Part shown: positions 1-11,684 of the stretch, piece by piece
Layout of the letters: the number at the start of each line of letters is the position of its first letter
Numbering within the stretch: the first letter of the stretch is position 1
Source of the DNA: Carposina sasakii
Taxonomy: Eukaryota > Arthropoda > Insecta > Lepidoptera > Carposinidae
Direction: 5' to 3'
NCBI GenBank assembly: GCA_014607495.2
Contig: CP053152.1
Coordinates: 3,596,001 to 3,660,000, forward strand
Length of the DNA: 64,000 bases
The notes under the pieces: model-generated
What the model saw: only the letters and a program-made list of their open reading frames with translations
Databases searched by the model: none
Told to the model about the DNA's origin: nothing
Translations under genes and position numbers: made by a program

Positions 1-1194
1 TACTTTCACATTTATAATGTTATCCATATCACAATAGCTATTCGTATAACATTTTAAAATAAATTCATTGTAGGGTAAGTATGTGCACCCTACTCAAATA
101 TACACAATACACAGAAAATGTTTAAAAAGTCACTTCAGAAGCAAATATTGGGATTATGAGGAAAAGCAACTAACTAAATAAAGTTTTGTGACAAATATTT
201 AAAAAAGCAAGAGTGTATATTGCCTAAAATTTGCAGTTTGATGCACAAAAATTTTGAGTGACATGCCATATAAATTATGATTAGGTATTGCACGATAATT
301 CGTCCAAATTCTAGGATGTTTTTGTTAGATCTACGATAATTTTGAAAACATCCAATTTTACCCTCAATATTTTTGAAAACCATTCCCAATTTTACCTTCA
401 ATATATTGTTGTAACATTTCACCCCCAAAAGACCTACTTCATTAAATTCCAACTTTATACATCGTGCACGTCGCGGTGAGGCGTAGGATGGTTCAGTCAC
501 ACCTTGTCTCTTTTCAATACTACACTATAGGTATATTATATTCTGTTATGCGATAAAAACACGATAATTTTGCAATAAATATAAGATAATTCGCAATGTA
601 CGATCTGGCAACACTGCTCCGTGATCTTTGGTTCATTCATTCAACCTACCTTTGCACCGTAGAAAGAGAAGATTCATAGTCAAAGCATCCCTATTATACC
701 ACGTCACTGCTATTATATATAGTTTGTGCAAAGAATATACTTACTCTCAGTTTGTGCTTTGCACCTACGCTGCACCAACCTTCCTTTGTTTGTTTTTTAC
801 ATCATAAGTATATTCTTTGATCACGTTTTTGCATTATCAGCAAAGAATATACCTACTTATCAGTGCAACACAAAGTAGAGATCATACGAGTAGATCACGG
901 AGCCAAAATTGTGTACCTAATTAAGGCATACCTACTGGACCTCGGGCAAAATAGTATTTTCCAGGGACAACGGGCAATTAACTTAATATTAAGGTATAAT
1001 GAATAATAAACCTATTATTTCCATTATTTCCATCATAGGTAGATTACCTATCTAATTCATTTCACCATTGAATAATTAATTCATCATAGAATAGTCTTTT
1101 CCCTTGTAAAATACATGCATGCCCAAATCCTTAGCACCTGAAATTTTCAAAAATACCTAGTTAGGTAGCTTATGTGTCATGCACACTATCATGC
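1..1194. other. Left edge, AT-rich, no gene recognised
   Basis: The stretch holds only short open frames without recognisable protein similarity. I see no splice-flanked exon and no delimited repeat. It lies upstream of the FABP gene and of the hAT-like element at 1203. Confidence 0.5.
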
Positions 1195-1202
1195 ATGTAT
1201 AC

Positions 1203-2644
1203 TAGTGATGTGACGGAGATCCGTATCCGCGGATATCCCAGGCAAAAGAAAGATCTGTATCCGTCTCCGTACCCGTTACTTTTTTGGCGGCAACAAAAAC
1301 TATTCAATTCAATACAAATATTTTTTTATTTCCTAAAATCTTATATAAAATTTGGCTCCTTTATATTGCAAACTTTACAGTAATTAGTTACCATATAATT
1401 AGTATTACAAGGTACATAATACTATTTTCTTATGAGATCAATACTAATACAATAAGACGGCCGATTGGTGTATATAACTGGGTTCAATCCCGGTACACAA
1501 TCAACTATTTTCTTAATGAGATCAATCACACTAATATTATAAAGGCAAAAGTTTGTGAGTGTGTATGTTTGTTACTTCTTCACGTCTAAATGGCTTAAGC
1601 AATTTTAATAAAATTTGGTATGGAGTTAGCTGACATCCTAGAATAACACATAGGCTACTTTTTATCCCGGATAATTTCGACATTTTGTTTTTTCTGCAGT
1701 TCACGCGGATGAAGTCGCGGGCAACAGCTAGTATTATAAAAATGTATAATATTATAAACGCGTATAATATTATAAATGTATAATATTATAAATTTAAAAA
1801 TAAAAAGAAATTAATTGTATTTAAAAAGCTTGTGAGATCCTGGCTTCGAGAACAATGTTTCTATAGTGTACATGAATTTCTTAATTATAAATAAGACATA
1901 GTCGTTGTAATTAAGGACATTGAATTGAATTTATTTATCGATCTTATTGATGACATTTAATTTTATAATATTGATACCTATAGACATTTAATACTATTCT
2001 CATAAGAACTGACTTTTATTGTTTGAGTGGATTATGCATTAATTGATTATAATTTATGATTTTAATTGTGCTTTCTTTGCAAGTGAGTGTACGCCTGGAA
2101 AAGGTAGACATTCAGTGATACTACTTTATGCATCTACAACTGCAAACTGTACCTAATGTCACATTCAATAAACATTTCCTTTCATTTCATTTCATTTCAA
2201 AGTTTTTAAGTATGGATGGATAGATGGATGGATGGTTATTTGTTACTCTTTCACGTAAAAACGGCTAAAGCGATTTTAATAAAATTTGGTATGAAATTAG
2301 CTGACACCCTGAATTAACACATAGGCTACTTTTTAAACCGGGATAATATTTTTATTCCGGATAATTTCGACATTTTCTCTTTTCTGCAGTCCACGCGGAC
2401 AAGTCGCGGGCGTCCACTAGTAAAAATTTATAAGATCGCCTTTTATTAAGAAAACAAAGCTAAGATCGTCGTGATATTTGAAATCCGATTTCAATGATTT
2501 TTTAATTTAGTATCTGTCGCGCTCACCGACTGCGTAAGAAAGTTAAGATCCGTTTCCGTATCCGCGGATATTGACACCAAATATCCGTATTCCGATCCGT
2601 ATCCACGGATATAGGTACATTTTTATCGATCCGGCACATCACTA
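1203..2644. mobile_element. hAT-like element, 8-bp target duplication
   Basis: The ends are inverted: the left end reads TAGTGATGTGACGGA and the right end, reverse-complemented, TAGTGATGTGCCGGA. They are flanked by an identical 8-bp direct repeat, ATGTATAC, at 1195-1202 and 2645-2652, which is the TSD length of hAT transposons. Both arms carry several 'ATCCGTATCCGCGGAT'-like subterminal motifs, another hAT habit. No transposase frame is visible, so it is non-autonomous. Later repeats sit inside it: Helitron-like 3' ends near 1698-1733 and 2380-2422, a decayed tRNA-like SINE near 1455-1510, and an AT-rich tandem stretch at 1737-1795. The superfamily is inferred from TSD length and end sequence. 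Confidence 0.75.
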
Positions 2645-2833
2645 ATGTATACTGGTGCAGCGGCAGCCTGCTTTGATACAAATAATTTTTAGTAAGAGTG
2701 TACAATAAATATTATAAATTCTAATAAAATATAAATTCTAGCTTCAATTACTTACCATTATTATTATAATATCATTGTCTCTTGTGGGATTACTTAATGT
2801 TAAAAGTAGGTATTATAGTTAGGCAGTTAGGTA

Positions 2834-2886
2834 TAAAAAGTTATTGGATACCCACCGTAAATAGTTGGGTATCCAATAACTTTTTA
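2834..2886. repeat. Perfect 21-bp hairpin
   Basis: The arms at about 2834-2854 and 2866-2886 are exact reverse complements, around an 11-nt loop. The core of each arm is GTTATTGGATACCCA and its complement. It lies upstream of FABP in otherwise featureless DNA. A recent foldback repeat, a cruciform or a hairpin RNA source are all possible, and nothing in the sequence decides between them. Confidence 0.6.
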
Positions 2887-3177
2887 ACTGTAAATAACTA
2901 CTTAAATCAGTAGGTAATATTCAATTCAAGTACCTACCTGTCTGTGTGAATATCTGATGTATATCTTACAATTTCTATCTTTTAATGAATACTTATCAAT
3001 AAATCCAGTGTACATGATTGATAAATTTTGTTAATATCAATTTCTTATCTGCAACACTATTCATATTAACATTTACTTAGGCTACAAAAAATTTACATCA
3101 TTGTATTAAGACATATTGAAATTGCAGATGTGTATTAATTTTTGAGGGAAGAAGATAGATTAAAATAGAAAAGGAAA

Positions 3178-6100
3178 ATGCCATCTATACCAGGAAAATA
3201 TCAGCATTACAAAAATGAAAGTATTGATGATTACTTTATTGCAGTTGGTAAGTACAACCTCTTTTATAAATTGAGGCACCAAATTCCGAATTTTTCAGAT
3301 ACATACGTACATACATATATTCACGCCTTTATCCCTTACGGGGTAGATAGAGGGTAGAAGATTTAATAATAAATATATGCCTAGCATGCAGACTGAGATT
3401 TAGGCATTTGGTACAAACGAGCCTGTAAATTTATGAGTTTTACTAGTGGATGCCCACGACTTCGTCCGCGTGGACTGCTTGACTTCATCATCATCATCAG
3501 CCTATTGCAGTCCACTGCTGGACGTAGGCCTCCCCTCAGGGCACGCCACAAGACTGCCATGAGCCATTTGCCCATAGTCACCACGCTGGGTAGACGGGTT
3601 GGTGCCGGAGTTTGTATTTTAGACTATGTTGTCAACATAGTCTGCATACCTCCCTTGACTTACTTGACATATATTCCTGTGTCCCCTAGCTGGGGCAGAG
3701 GGCTTCCACAGATATCCGCCATCCCGTTACGTCAGCGTCACGTTTTATTTCGCTCCAGGTCTTCCCTACTTTCTTCGCCTCTGCGATGATTGTACGCCGC
3801 TAGGTCTGCTTAGGACGGCCACGTTTGTGCTTCTCTTGGGGGTTCCAATCCAGGGCTTGTCTCGGTATGTGGTTTTCCTCCCTTCGAAGCGTGTGGCCTA
3901 TCCAGTTCCACTTGCAACGTTTAATCTGCTGGTCGATTCGGGTCTCACCGCAGCGTTCCCACAGCTCTAAGTTCGAGATTTTCTTGGGCCAGTAAATACC
4001 GAGAATATGGCGAAGACAGCGGTTGACTACGACCTGGACTCGGTGCGAGATGTCCTTGGTAACCTTCCACGTTTCACACACGTACAGCAACACGGTTTTA
4101 ACATTAGACCGGAATATCTTGAGCTTGACTCTCCTAGTTAGTTGCCATGATTGCCAAACAGGGCGTAGCTGTGCGAAGATCGCTCTTGCTTTGGCGATCC
4201 TCGTAGTGATGTCCTTTTCGGTCCCTCCAGTTTCCGACACTACGACCTTTCCATATCCTCTGTGCCAATGTGCAACGGCAAGGAGCTCGTCGCTCCGCAT
4301 CTCATTTCCTGAGTCTTCCGGGTGTTGATTCGCAGTCCAGCCTCCTTCGCCTCTCGTTGTAGGTCGTCCAGCTTGGCTTGCATGTCGGTGCGTGTCTGAC
4401 TTAGCAAGCATAAGTCATCGGCATAATCCAGGTCTTCCAAGACGCTAGATAGTCCCCACTCTATGCCGCGGCGCTTATTGCTTGTTGTGTTGGACATGAT
4501 GCCATCGAGTACAACCAGAAATAGGAAAGGCGAGAGAAGACACCCCTGTCGCACACCCGCATGCACCGGTATATCTTCCGAGACGAGACCATCGTGAATT
4601 ACTCGTGGACTGCAGAAAAAACAAAATGTCGAAATTATCATATTATCATAAAAATATGTTAATCCATGGTGTCAGCTAACTCCATACCAAATGTTATTAA
4701 AATCGCTCCAGCCGTTTTTATGAGAAAGAGTTACAAACATCCATCCACTCTTAAAAACTTTCACTTTATAATATTATAGAATAGAATATCGTTTATTTGG
4801 CTTTTGGCATGTACACATACACAGACAAAAAATCAAGAAAAATAATATTAGTAGGATTTCAGTATATTCCATGGTCACAACTCATAGTGCAGCATATATA
4901 GGTATGTAGTAGCCATAATTAAATTATTACTAGTGATCCATCAACATCTGTGCTTGGTAGAACCAGTTGCCCAATCAAACACCATCATATTTGAACCTTC
5001 CTTTACCCACTTCAAATAATTTGGTCAAATCATAGATATACCTTTTCTGTAAATCTCTGGGTCAAATAATAGATTCATGCGGTTATGACATAGACAATTT
5101 AACAATTCACCCGGTAGCTCAGTGGTAAGAGCGCTGGCACGGAATGCAGAGGTCGTGGGTTCGATTCCCACTTGGGTGAAGAATTTTTTCCATTTCTTTT
5201 TTTTAATAATTTTACAATTTAACAAGTTTAAAATTTTTAGGTGTTCCATATATGGCTAGAAAGATGATGGGGATGTCGTCTCCTTTAATGGAAATCACAC
5301 TAAATGGTGAAACTATGACAATTAAATCTAGTTCCATGATAAGAACTGTAGAGAATACTTTTATATTGGGTCAAGAATATGACGAAAATATGCCCTCAAC
5401 AGTCCTAAAGGTATGTTTTGATCAAAATTATTTTGTATTGATATAATTATAAAATATAACAGGTACTTCCTAATAAAGAAATTTAAATGTATGCCTCACA
5501 CCTACACTTCTTTACATTGCATTTACAGTTTCAAGTGCTTATCATAATATAAATATTAATAGATACCTTATGATGTAGTGATCTCGTATTAAGACGAACG
5601 TGCTTACTTATCTACTAGTATAATTATATGTATAGCTTTAAAGCATCTTATATACCTACCCCAAGAAAACAGAATGGAAGGCTGATCATGAAACTAATTC
5701 GTTTACAGAGTACAACCAAAATTATCAATGACAACGAAATGCTTACTGAATCTATTATACCAGAGACGGGAGTGAAATGTGGTCGACATTACCTTTTTAG
5801 TGACGACGAATGCATTGTGGTAATTGATTTTAAAATATTTTTTCTACGTGCGTACAACTAAAAGATACCTGCTTAAAGATTAGATTAGCCAGCAATAACT
5901 TCAGCCTGTAGGTGGCACATACCTAGATAATAGAGTTAAACTAGGTGCCCGCCCGTGCCTAGTAATCTAGTCACAATCTAGTTTTACCCAATCCCATGGA
6001 AACGGGAAATCTTTGATAAACGCTACCCTACCCTTCTCAAGAAACATACCTAGGTACATGCCAAATTTCATCTTTATCTAATTTCGTCATGAACCTTATG

Positions 6101-6299
6101 ACCTGATCAACTTTAACACGCTTTAGCAGATGAACATGATACCTAAATTATAATAAAGCATACTCATTAATGCACGGATTAGCAGTTAGAATTTAGCAAT
6201 TAGAAACTCTTTAACTTAATGTAACCGTTTTATTTACAGACACTAACCCACGAACAGGCGAAAACTCCAGGAAAGAGATATTTCCGCAGATTAAAATAA
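3178..6299 (+). CDS. Fatty-acid-binding protein (intracellular lipid-binding protein family)
   Basis: Four exons, 3178-3247, 5241-5410, 5709-5819 and 6240-6299, all with GT-AG borders, join in frame to 136 residues (family usual about 132). The N-terminus follows the family plan: a GKY motif, then 'SIDDYFIAVG', then 'RKM', matching strand A and the helix-turn-helix lid. Exon 2 gives 'MEITLNGETMTIKSSS' (strands C and D), and exon 4 ends in R-x-Y-F-R, the place of the carboxylate-binding Arg-x-Tyr in FABP/CRABP proteins. The family carries fatty acids or retinoids in the cytosol. The four-exon layout is also the classic FABP one. The copy is rather divergent in its second half, so the ligand is uncertain. 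A tRNA-headed SINE ends about 20-30 bp before exon 2, and a Helitron with a nested RTE copy fills intron 1. Confidence 0.85.
3296..3362 (-). repeat. LINE 3'-end remnant
   Basis: An antisense copy of the 'CCCCGTAAGGGATAAAGGCGTGA(T)' motif followed by a TATGTATGTATG-type tail. The same motif occurs in sense orientation at 16918-16961. It lies in FABP intron 1. Confidence 0.5.
3443..4780 (-). mobile_element. Helitron remnant split by an RTE insertion
   Basis: Read on the minus strand, this ends in a GC-rich hairpin followed by CTAGT at 3443-3446, the 3' terminus shared by all Helitrons of the window. The body resumes at 4604 with the same 'GTGGACTGCAGAAAAAAC' stretch seen at 11708 and 13387, and runs to about 4780, where a TC lies at the putative 5' end. 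The base before that TC is not the usual A. The gap 3479-4603 is a later retrotransposon insertion. Confidence 0.65.
3479..4603 (-). mobile_element. 5'-truncated RTE-type non-LTR retrotransposon
   Basis: The insertion is flanked by the exact 10-bp direct repeat CGTGGACTGC at 3469-3478 and 4604-4613. On the minus strand it encodes reverse transcriptase pieces: a GVRQGCLLSP motif, then the YADD catalytic motif ('DYADDLCLLSQ') and, in another frame, the C-terminal region with 'RHILGIYWPKKISN' and a 'WIGHTLRR' stretch typical of RTE-like elements. It ends in a (TGATGA)n-like tail at 3479-3500. Two frames are needed and there is no endonuclease domain, so it is a dead, 5'-truncated copy. Other 3' fragments of the family are at 21963-22220, 27184-27258, 27848-28100, 38385-38447 and 54362-54440. 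Confidence 0.8.
5106..5218 (+). mobile_element. tRNA-headed SINE, copy 1
   Basis: The head contains a box A-like 'TAGCTCAGTGGT' and a box B 'GGTTCGATTCC', spaced as in tRNA genes, and continues into a T-rich tail of the form 'TTTTTTCCATTTCTTT...AATAATTTTA'. It is in sense orientation in FABP intron 1, and its tail runs up to the 3' splice site of exon 2 at 5240. Confidence 0.8.
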
Positions 6300-6972
6300 A
6301 TGTAAAGGAATTCAGGCATTCTCTCAGGCTAAGCTAGCAACTTGTCACTAATAATTGACATGTGTCCCCGCTATGTTTAACGTGGCCGCCAAATCGGGAA
6401 CACAGCCTTGTGTACGTGTATGAATGTATGTAAAATAATTGTTAGAGTCAATTCTAAATAGACCTTAGACACATATCTATAAATAAGCACAAACAAAATC
6501 TGTTAAATTATATCAGTTAAGAATTAGGGCCACTATGTCGCACTTTTATTACTTTAACTAAAGTAAAAAATTACTCCAATTAGGTACTAAACTTAACTTC
6601 ATCAAAACTAACATAGAACCTTGTAATTGTGAGCCAACTGGGTGTTAGTCCCACTTGCACAAAAACATAAATTTTCGGAATAATGTTAGGTACCTACATG
6701 ACGCCTACGACAGCTATTTTAGTTTATGTAAAAAAAGCAAGGCACATGCAGATATAGATCCGTGAAATCAAGGATTTAAAAAATTGTGCATGTGGGTCTA
6801 ACTAAACTTCATATTTTTAATATGTAGATATAGGTACATATAATTCAAGTGCTGTCAGGAATTATAATTACAAATTTCTGCTTAATAGTAATACCTACAT
6901 AGCGATGGGTCCTATGTATAAGGGCCAATATGAAAAATCACAACTTTACAGAAGCGGGTTGCTAAGTTTAAA
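6300..6972. other. FABP 3' flank, no gene seen
   Basis: This holds the 3' UTR of FABP and intergenic DNA. There is no convincing coding potential and no delimited repeat before the Helitron at 6973. Confidence 0.5.
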
Positions 6973-7299
6973 TCTATACATATAATAAAAATGTAACGGA
7001 TCGCTATCTGTACATGGAAGATATATGAGAAAAAATATTATAGGAGACCTTTATCAACGCAATAGAACCCAAAACGATGATTTTTGGAATTTTTGTCTGT
7101 TTGTCTGTGCGTTTGTGCACGTTAATCTAAGAAACGGCTGAACCGATTTCGATGCAGTTTTCAGGAATATATTGTGACAGGTCCTACTTAACCATATAGG
7201 CTACTTTTTATTCCGGGAAAATGTTTTTATCCCGGATAATTTCGATATTTTGTTTTTTTTTCTGTAGTCCACGCGGACGGAGTCGCGGGCGTCCACTAG
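6973..7299 (+). mobile_element. Complete short Helitron, copy A1
   Basis: It starts with TC after an A (TCTATACATATAATAAAAAT) and ends in CTAG before a T. Just upstream of the end is a hairpin whose stem contains GGACG/CGTCC. These are the hallmarks of Helitrons: TC start, hairpin, CTRR end, insertion between A and T, no TSD. At 327 bp it is non-autonomous. It is nearly co-linear with 18877-19199. Confidence 0.8.
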
Positions 7300-8546
7300 T
7301 TTTGAATAATTTTAAGATGGTAACACCAAAGTTTAAGAAACTTTGTATGGTTGCTAAGATAATTATATCGGTCATTTACTATATATTACTTGATTGGTAC
7401 ATATTTAAGTTTTTTTACTGCACATTTGCCCTTATACGCTAGTTTTTTCCTTTATATTTTTTTAGTACCTACCTACTTTATAAAAAGGCCAGTGTAACAA
7501 TAATTATAAATAATAAATATTCACACGCTACACATCACATTAACCTAGTCCCACATTAAGATCCCTAAGGTCTTGTGTTGTGGGTACTAAGCAACGGTAT
7601 ATAAATACATAGATAAGTATAGAAACATCCATGACTCGAAACAAACATCGATATTCATCATAACAATAAAGTTCATTTAAAGAAATGCAAATGATTAAAT
7701 ATGCTAAGTTATAAAATTTATGAATAACAATTATATAGAACTATATACAAATTATTTACATTTTGCAAAAAATATGGTCATATGGGTACTTGTACGTTTA
7801 TGACAATATAAGCAACATATGACAACATAAGCAAACATGAGCATCAAAACTCCGCGCTTAAGTCTAAAACTGCCTTTTGGCCCTTGTACGTTTAAATTTA
7901 TGCTACATTAGCCGTTTTACTCTGATAAAAAATAAAGCAAATACACATTATTGCACTTGATGTATTAGACCTTTACTTCTTCAATCTTTACACCAACTGC
8001 AAATACAATTGATTATATTTCCTATAATTTGGCATTTGAAAATGTCAGGAAAATTCAATATTTACGTCTCTAGAATTTTTCGAAATCTATGTTCTCTGTG
8101 AATGACGCGGCCAATTAAGGGTTAGGTAAATTTTTTAAATGTAGGTATATTATTATATTATATAGGTATATTTCTAACAGTTGTTAAAAGTTGTTATACC
8201 TAAGTAGGTATTAACATTTTAAACAATAAAAGGTTTGTAAATACATTTTATACTTTTTTAATAATAAATATTGTTCTGATATAAGCTAAGAATATTGTTA
8301 CTTACCTACCCATTCGCATGATCTCGGTTGTACTCTTGTACTACCTTCCGACTAGGTCTAATATAGGTACTTAATGGATACTTAAGTAAGTATAAATCTT
8401 TTTTATATACATATGAAGACTTCTAGTGAAGATTAACCTGGGATTTATAATAATGCTAGCGGAGCCGCACCGTAATTACATTTACATGAAATATATGAGA
8501 AATTATCATGAAATGATAACCTATGTAACCACTTTGAATTGAACTA
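7300..8546. other. Intergenic, one SINE fragment
   Basis: An antisense SINE body without its tRNA head lies at about 7535-7665; it matches the sense copy at 24641-24860 ('CCTAGTCCCACATTAAGATC', 'GTACTAAGCAACGGTAT'). The rest is AT-rich and unrecognised. Confidence 0.5.
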
Positions 8547-8898
8547 TCTTAATATATATAAATCTCCTGTCACGATGTTTGTCCGCGATGGACTCCTAAA
8601 CTACTTAACCGATTTTAAATTAAATTGGCACACCGTGAGCAGTCTGGTCCAACTTGAGAGATAGGATAGCTTAGATCTTTAATTATAGTCGCAATTTTAT
8701 TTTATTGCAAATTATTTGTCTATAATTAATTGACAGTCACAATTATCTGTTAACTCCAAAAGATTCTAACAGATGTCGATACTTTTCGACTGGATTGAGT
8801 AAGTAATCAATAGATGGCACTGCTATGGTAAACCGACAAACGTGTCATATAAGCTACAATTCAATTTCCACGCGGACGAAGTCGCGGGCGTCCACTAG
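8547..8898 (+). mobile_element. Complete short Helitron, family B
   Basis: It starts with TC after A (TCTTAATATATATAAATCTC) and ends with the shared GC-rich hairpin and CTAG before T. The first 300 bp are unrelated to copies A1 and A2, so two Helitron families share one 3' end. Confidence 0.7.
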
Positions 8899-9016
8899 TG
8901 TATTATAAAAATGGCCACATTATAAAACTGAACAAAATATCTTAACATAATTCTTTACCAGTATGTTCTTCCAGGATTTGTGTGTTTACCTCTCATTTAG
9001 GGATGTTTTTTCGGTT

Positions 9017-9190
9017 TATTCCCGGTCGTCCCCACCCTGTCGTCCCCACTGGGGACGAGTGGGAAAAAAAGTTTCATTCGTCCCCTGTGATGTTCAAAAT
9101 CTCTTAATTAATAAAAAGTTCCAATCGTCATTGCTGGGGACGAACGAAACTTTTTATTCCACTCGTCCCCAGTGAGGACGACCGGGAACA
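9017..9190. repeat. Foldback element with GGGGACGA arms
   Basis: Two arms of about 65-70 bp are imperfect reverse complements, meeting near 9095-9125. Each arm contains 'CCCGGTCGTCC', 'ACTGGGGACGAGTGG' and 'TTCGTCCCC' or their complements. I see no TSD. Confidence 0.7.
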
Positions 9191-10049
9191 AATAGTTTTT
9201 CCCTTTCCTGAAAACGAAATCGAGACTAATATTTTGTAAAACCCTAACTTGTGGGACTCGTTAGAAAGAAGGCAACTCTATAAAACCATTCATTCTTTTC
9301 GCATATTTGTCAAGGAGCTTTTAGATATAACTGGAGTAATCACTTCCAAACCTAATTACAACAATCACTTAAAGAGGCATAGTTAACTCTTAGATACCTA
9401 GCTAACATTGGGATAGCTATCATCAATTTAGTACTTTAGTTAGAGCTAGCTAGATCGTTATAGCATAGCTTTTATGCGTATTGCTTCAAGTAGATCTTTA
9501 GATATTTATTTATTTATTTATTTATTCAGATAATCAACAACTTCTCTTAGATATATTACATTTGCAGAGATTGTACCATAATAGAGCTATAATAAGCTAG
9601 TTACTTTAATACTCGTAAATTAACAAATAGGGGTTCAACAGAACATAGCTACGTGTGCGTAGCGTGCGAATGTGTCACTATGCGGCATACTTGTATAAAA
9701 CAGTGCATCACTCTTGTCGCTATCAGACAAGATAAGACTTTATAGGTTATATATTTATCCAAATACATTTAATTAAGTGACTATTCCAATTATACCTACA
9801 ACCTCCTTGTCTATTTTCATTCCATTAATTCCTTAACCATTTCCATAGAGAAGAATATTTCATTTATTCGTTCATTCATTCGGTTGGTTTGATTTTTACA
9901 TTTTGCAAGTTCTTCCAGAACTATTTTTGTTTTCTGTATTTTAAATACAACATAATATAACATACATAAGATTGTTACATCTTGAAGAAAGATTATATTT
10001 GCAATCTCTTCATAACCGTAGATTACGTTACGTTGATTAATATACAATA
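9191..10049. other. ARL6IP1 upstream region, TTTA microsatellite
   Basis: A (TTTA)n run of about six units lies at 9502-9530. No other structured repeat and no coding exon is seen. The promoter and 5' UTR of ARL6IP1 should be in the last few hundred bases. Confidence 0.5.
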
Positions 10050-10778
10050 ATGGCCGAAGTTACTCATAATCAGGTTCGATAACATTTTATTTAAATACCT
10101 GGTATTTGGAATAAAACTATCATAAATTATGATTTCTTTACTTTTCAGGAACAGGTCAAGAAAGTTAAACGTCTTCTCGAAGGTTGGCGAATGGCTTTGT
10201 TGCCTTTAAAATCGGTTATCCTTTGGGAACAACAGTGGCACCCATGTGCCATATTTGGGACTATAACAGTCTTATATTTTCTACTCTGGCTCATGGATCT
10301 TAACACCCTTACAACGTTGGCAGTCTTGGGTCTCCTAGTGAATTTTGTTGATTTTATTGTCCCAATAATTTGTAATTCTGTTTGTGGACAGAATTCATGG
10401 AATGGACAGAAGGAAAAACATTTTGAAGAAATTTGCAAGTCCATTGTTAGTAGTTATAACCAGACTTTAGAGCAAATTAAGTCATTTTATTCTCTTAGGG
10501 AGACAAGCCCATGCATGGTAAGTAATTTTCTGTATGTATCTCTGTATTTATTGATAATTTCTTTTTGTTACACATTTGATTTTCTTTTTCAGTACTACAT
10601 AATATCCATTAGCATATTATGTACCCTGGCATGGCTGGCTTCCTCCATCAACAACATATTCCTTCTGTACATTTTGTCTACTGTTATGTTGCTTTGGCCC
10701 GGGATACAGCATAAAGGAGTTTTTAATGTATTCCTTTCCATTTTAAATAAAGCTCCTAAAACACTCAAAGGAGAGTAA
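10050..10778 (+). CDS. ARL6IP1: ARL6IP1, ADP-ribosylation factor-like 6-interacting protein 1
   Basis: Three GT-AG exons, 10050-10073, 10149-10517 and 10593-10778, join in frame to 192 residues. After a short N-terminus (MAEVTHNQ) comes 'VKRLLEGWR', 'LPLKSVILWEQQWHP', then two pairs of hydrophobic hairpins (about residues 43-80 and 130-175), as in reticulon-like ER-shaping proteins. The family bends tubular ER membrane and binds Arl6. Length is close to vertebrate ARL6IP1 (203). The start is set by the first ATG of exon 1, directly before a good donor. Confidence 0.92.
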
Positions 10779-10925
10779 GAAAATATGGTCTACTCATACA
10801 GTTTGAAGTATTTCTTTGATGTATTCCATTAGAGATAATGTGATTTTATGTATCTGGTCATTACAGTGTAAGCTTAGGTTATTCTTTTAGCTTTAAAATA
10901 CACATTGTGATATTTTGTGTTGCGC

Positions 10926-10931
10926 AATAAA
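10926..10931 (+). terminator. ARL6IP1 polyadenylation signal
   Basis: An AATAAA lies 148 bp after the ARL6IP1 stop codon. Confidence 0.6.
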
Positions 10932-11684
10932 AGACTTGTATTATTATTATTTATATCTCTCAAAATTTCGGGACTAAAGAGTCCACAGGCTGATTACGTA
11001 TCTTGCAAGCAATAAGGGGCCCATCCTTTGAGAGGTGTGCATTGGGCTATTGCCAAGATGTATGGACACTTACAAGAACTTACATTAAAGTTTTAGTTAT
11101 GTTAACCACTATCTATTGGTTGTTCTGCTCTTTATGACTGCATGCTACATTCTTCAGAAGGTAGTTAAATTATTTTGAATTAAAGTAACCAGTCTACCAG
11201 CTAAGGAAGGTTCATACTGAGATGCGAAGCTAAGCTCACATTGATTTCGCGCTGCGCTGTGAGGCGCTTTGCAACGTCGCGAGGTGCATTGTAAATTCGT
11301 TGGCGGCGGCAGTACGACGACGGTGCAACGGAATGCTCACCTCTCGATCATAGAAATGGTTTAGTACCGTCGTCGTCAAAGGGCTTCTTAGGTACGTGAA
11401 TTACGTGCTAAATATGAGAAAAAAATACGCGGTCGCTCCGCTCGCGCATGTGTTCTATTGACTTTTTTCCTAAACTACAAATTCTTGGAATTAAATAAAG
11501 AAAGCAAAAGACAAAATCCTAAATAAAGTAAGGTGTCCGGCTTTTTTTACCCAAATGTCCGGACAAACAGACAGGCCTTTCCGGCTTTCAGGTTTTTCAA
11601 TCTACCTATTAAAATGTGCACGCACGTGAGCTGACCCTAATAAATGGTCTTTTGTTAAAGCAAAACTTTCTACTATTTAATGTG
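10932..11684. other. Intergenic, no gene seen
   Basis: There is a GC-richer patch at 11220-11370 with CGACGACGGT and its complement about 50 bp apart, perhaps a small foldback repeat. I can support no exon. Confidence 0.4.

Noticed and set aside
3800..4641. The RT-like frames as a host gene
   Set aside because: YADD motif, two frames, TGATGA tail and 10-bp TSD show a truncated retrotransposon.
5106..5180. tRNA genes at 5106, 30608, 46110 and elsewhere
   Set aside because: Boxes A and B are present but arms do not close into a cloverleaf and each is fused to a common tail; they are SINE heads.
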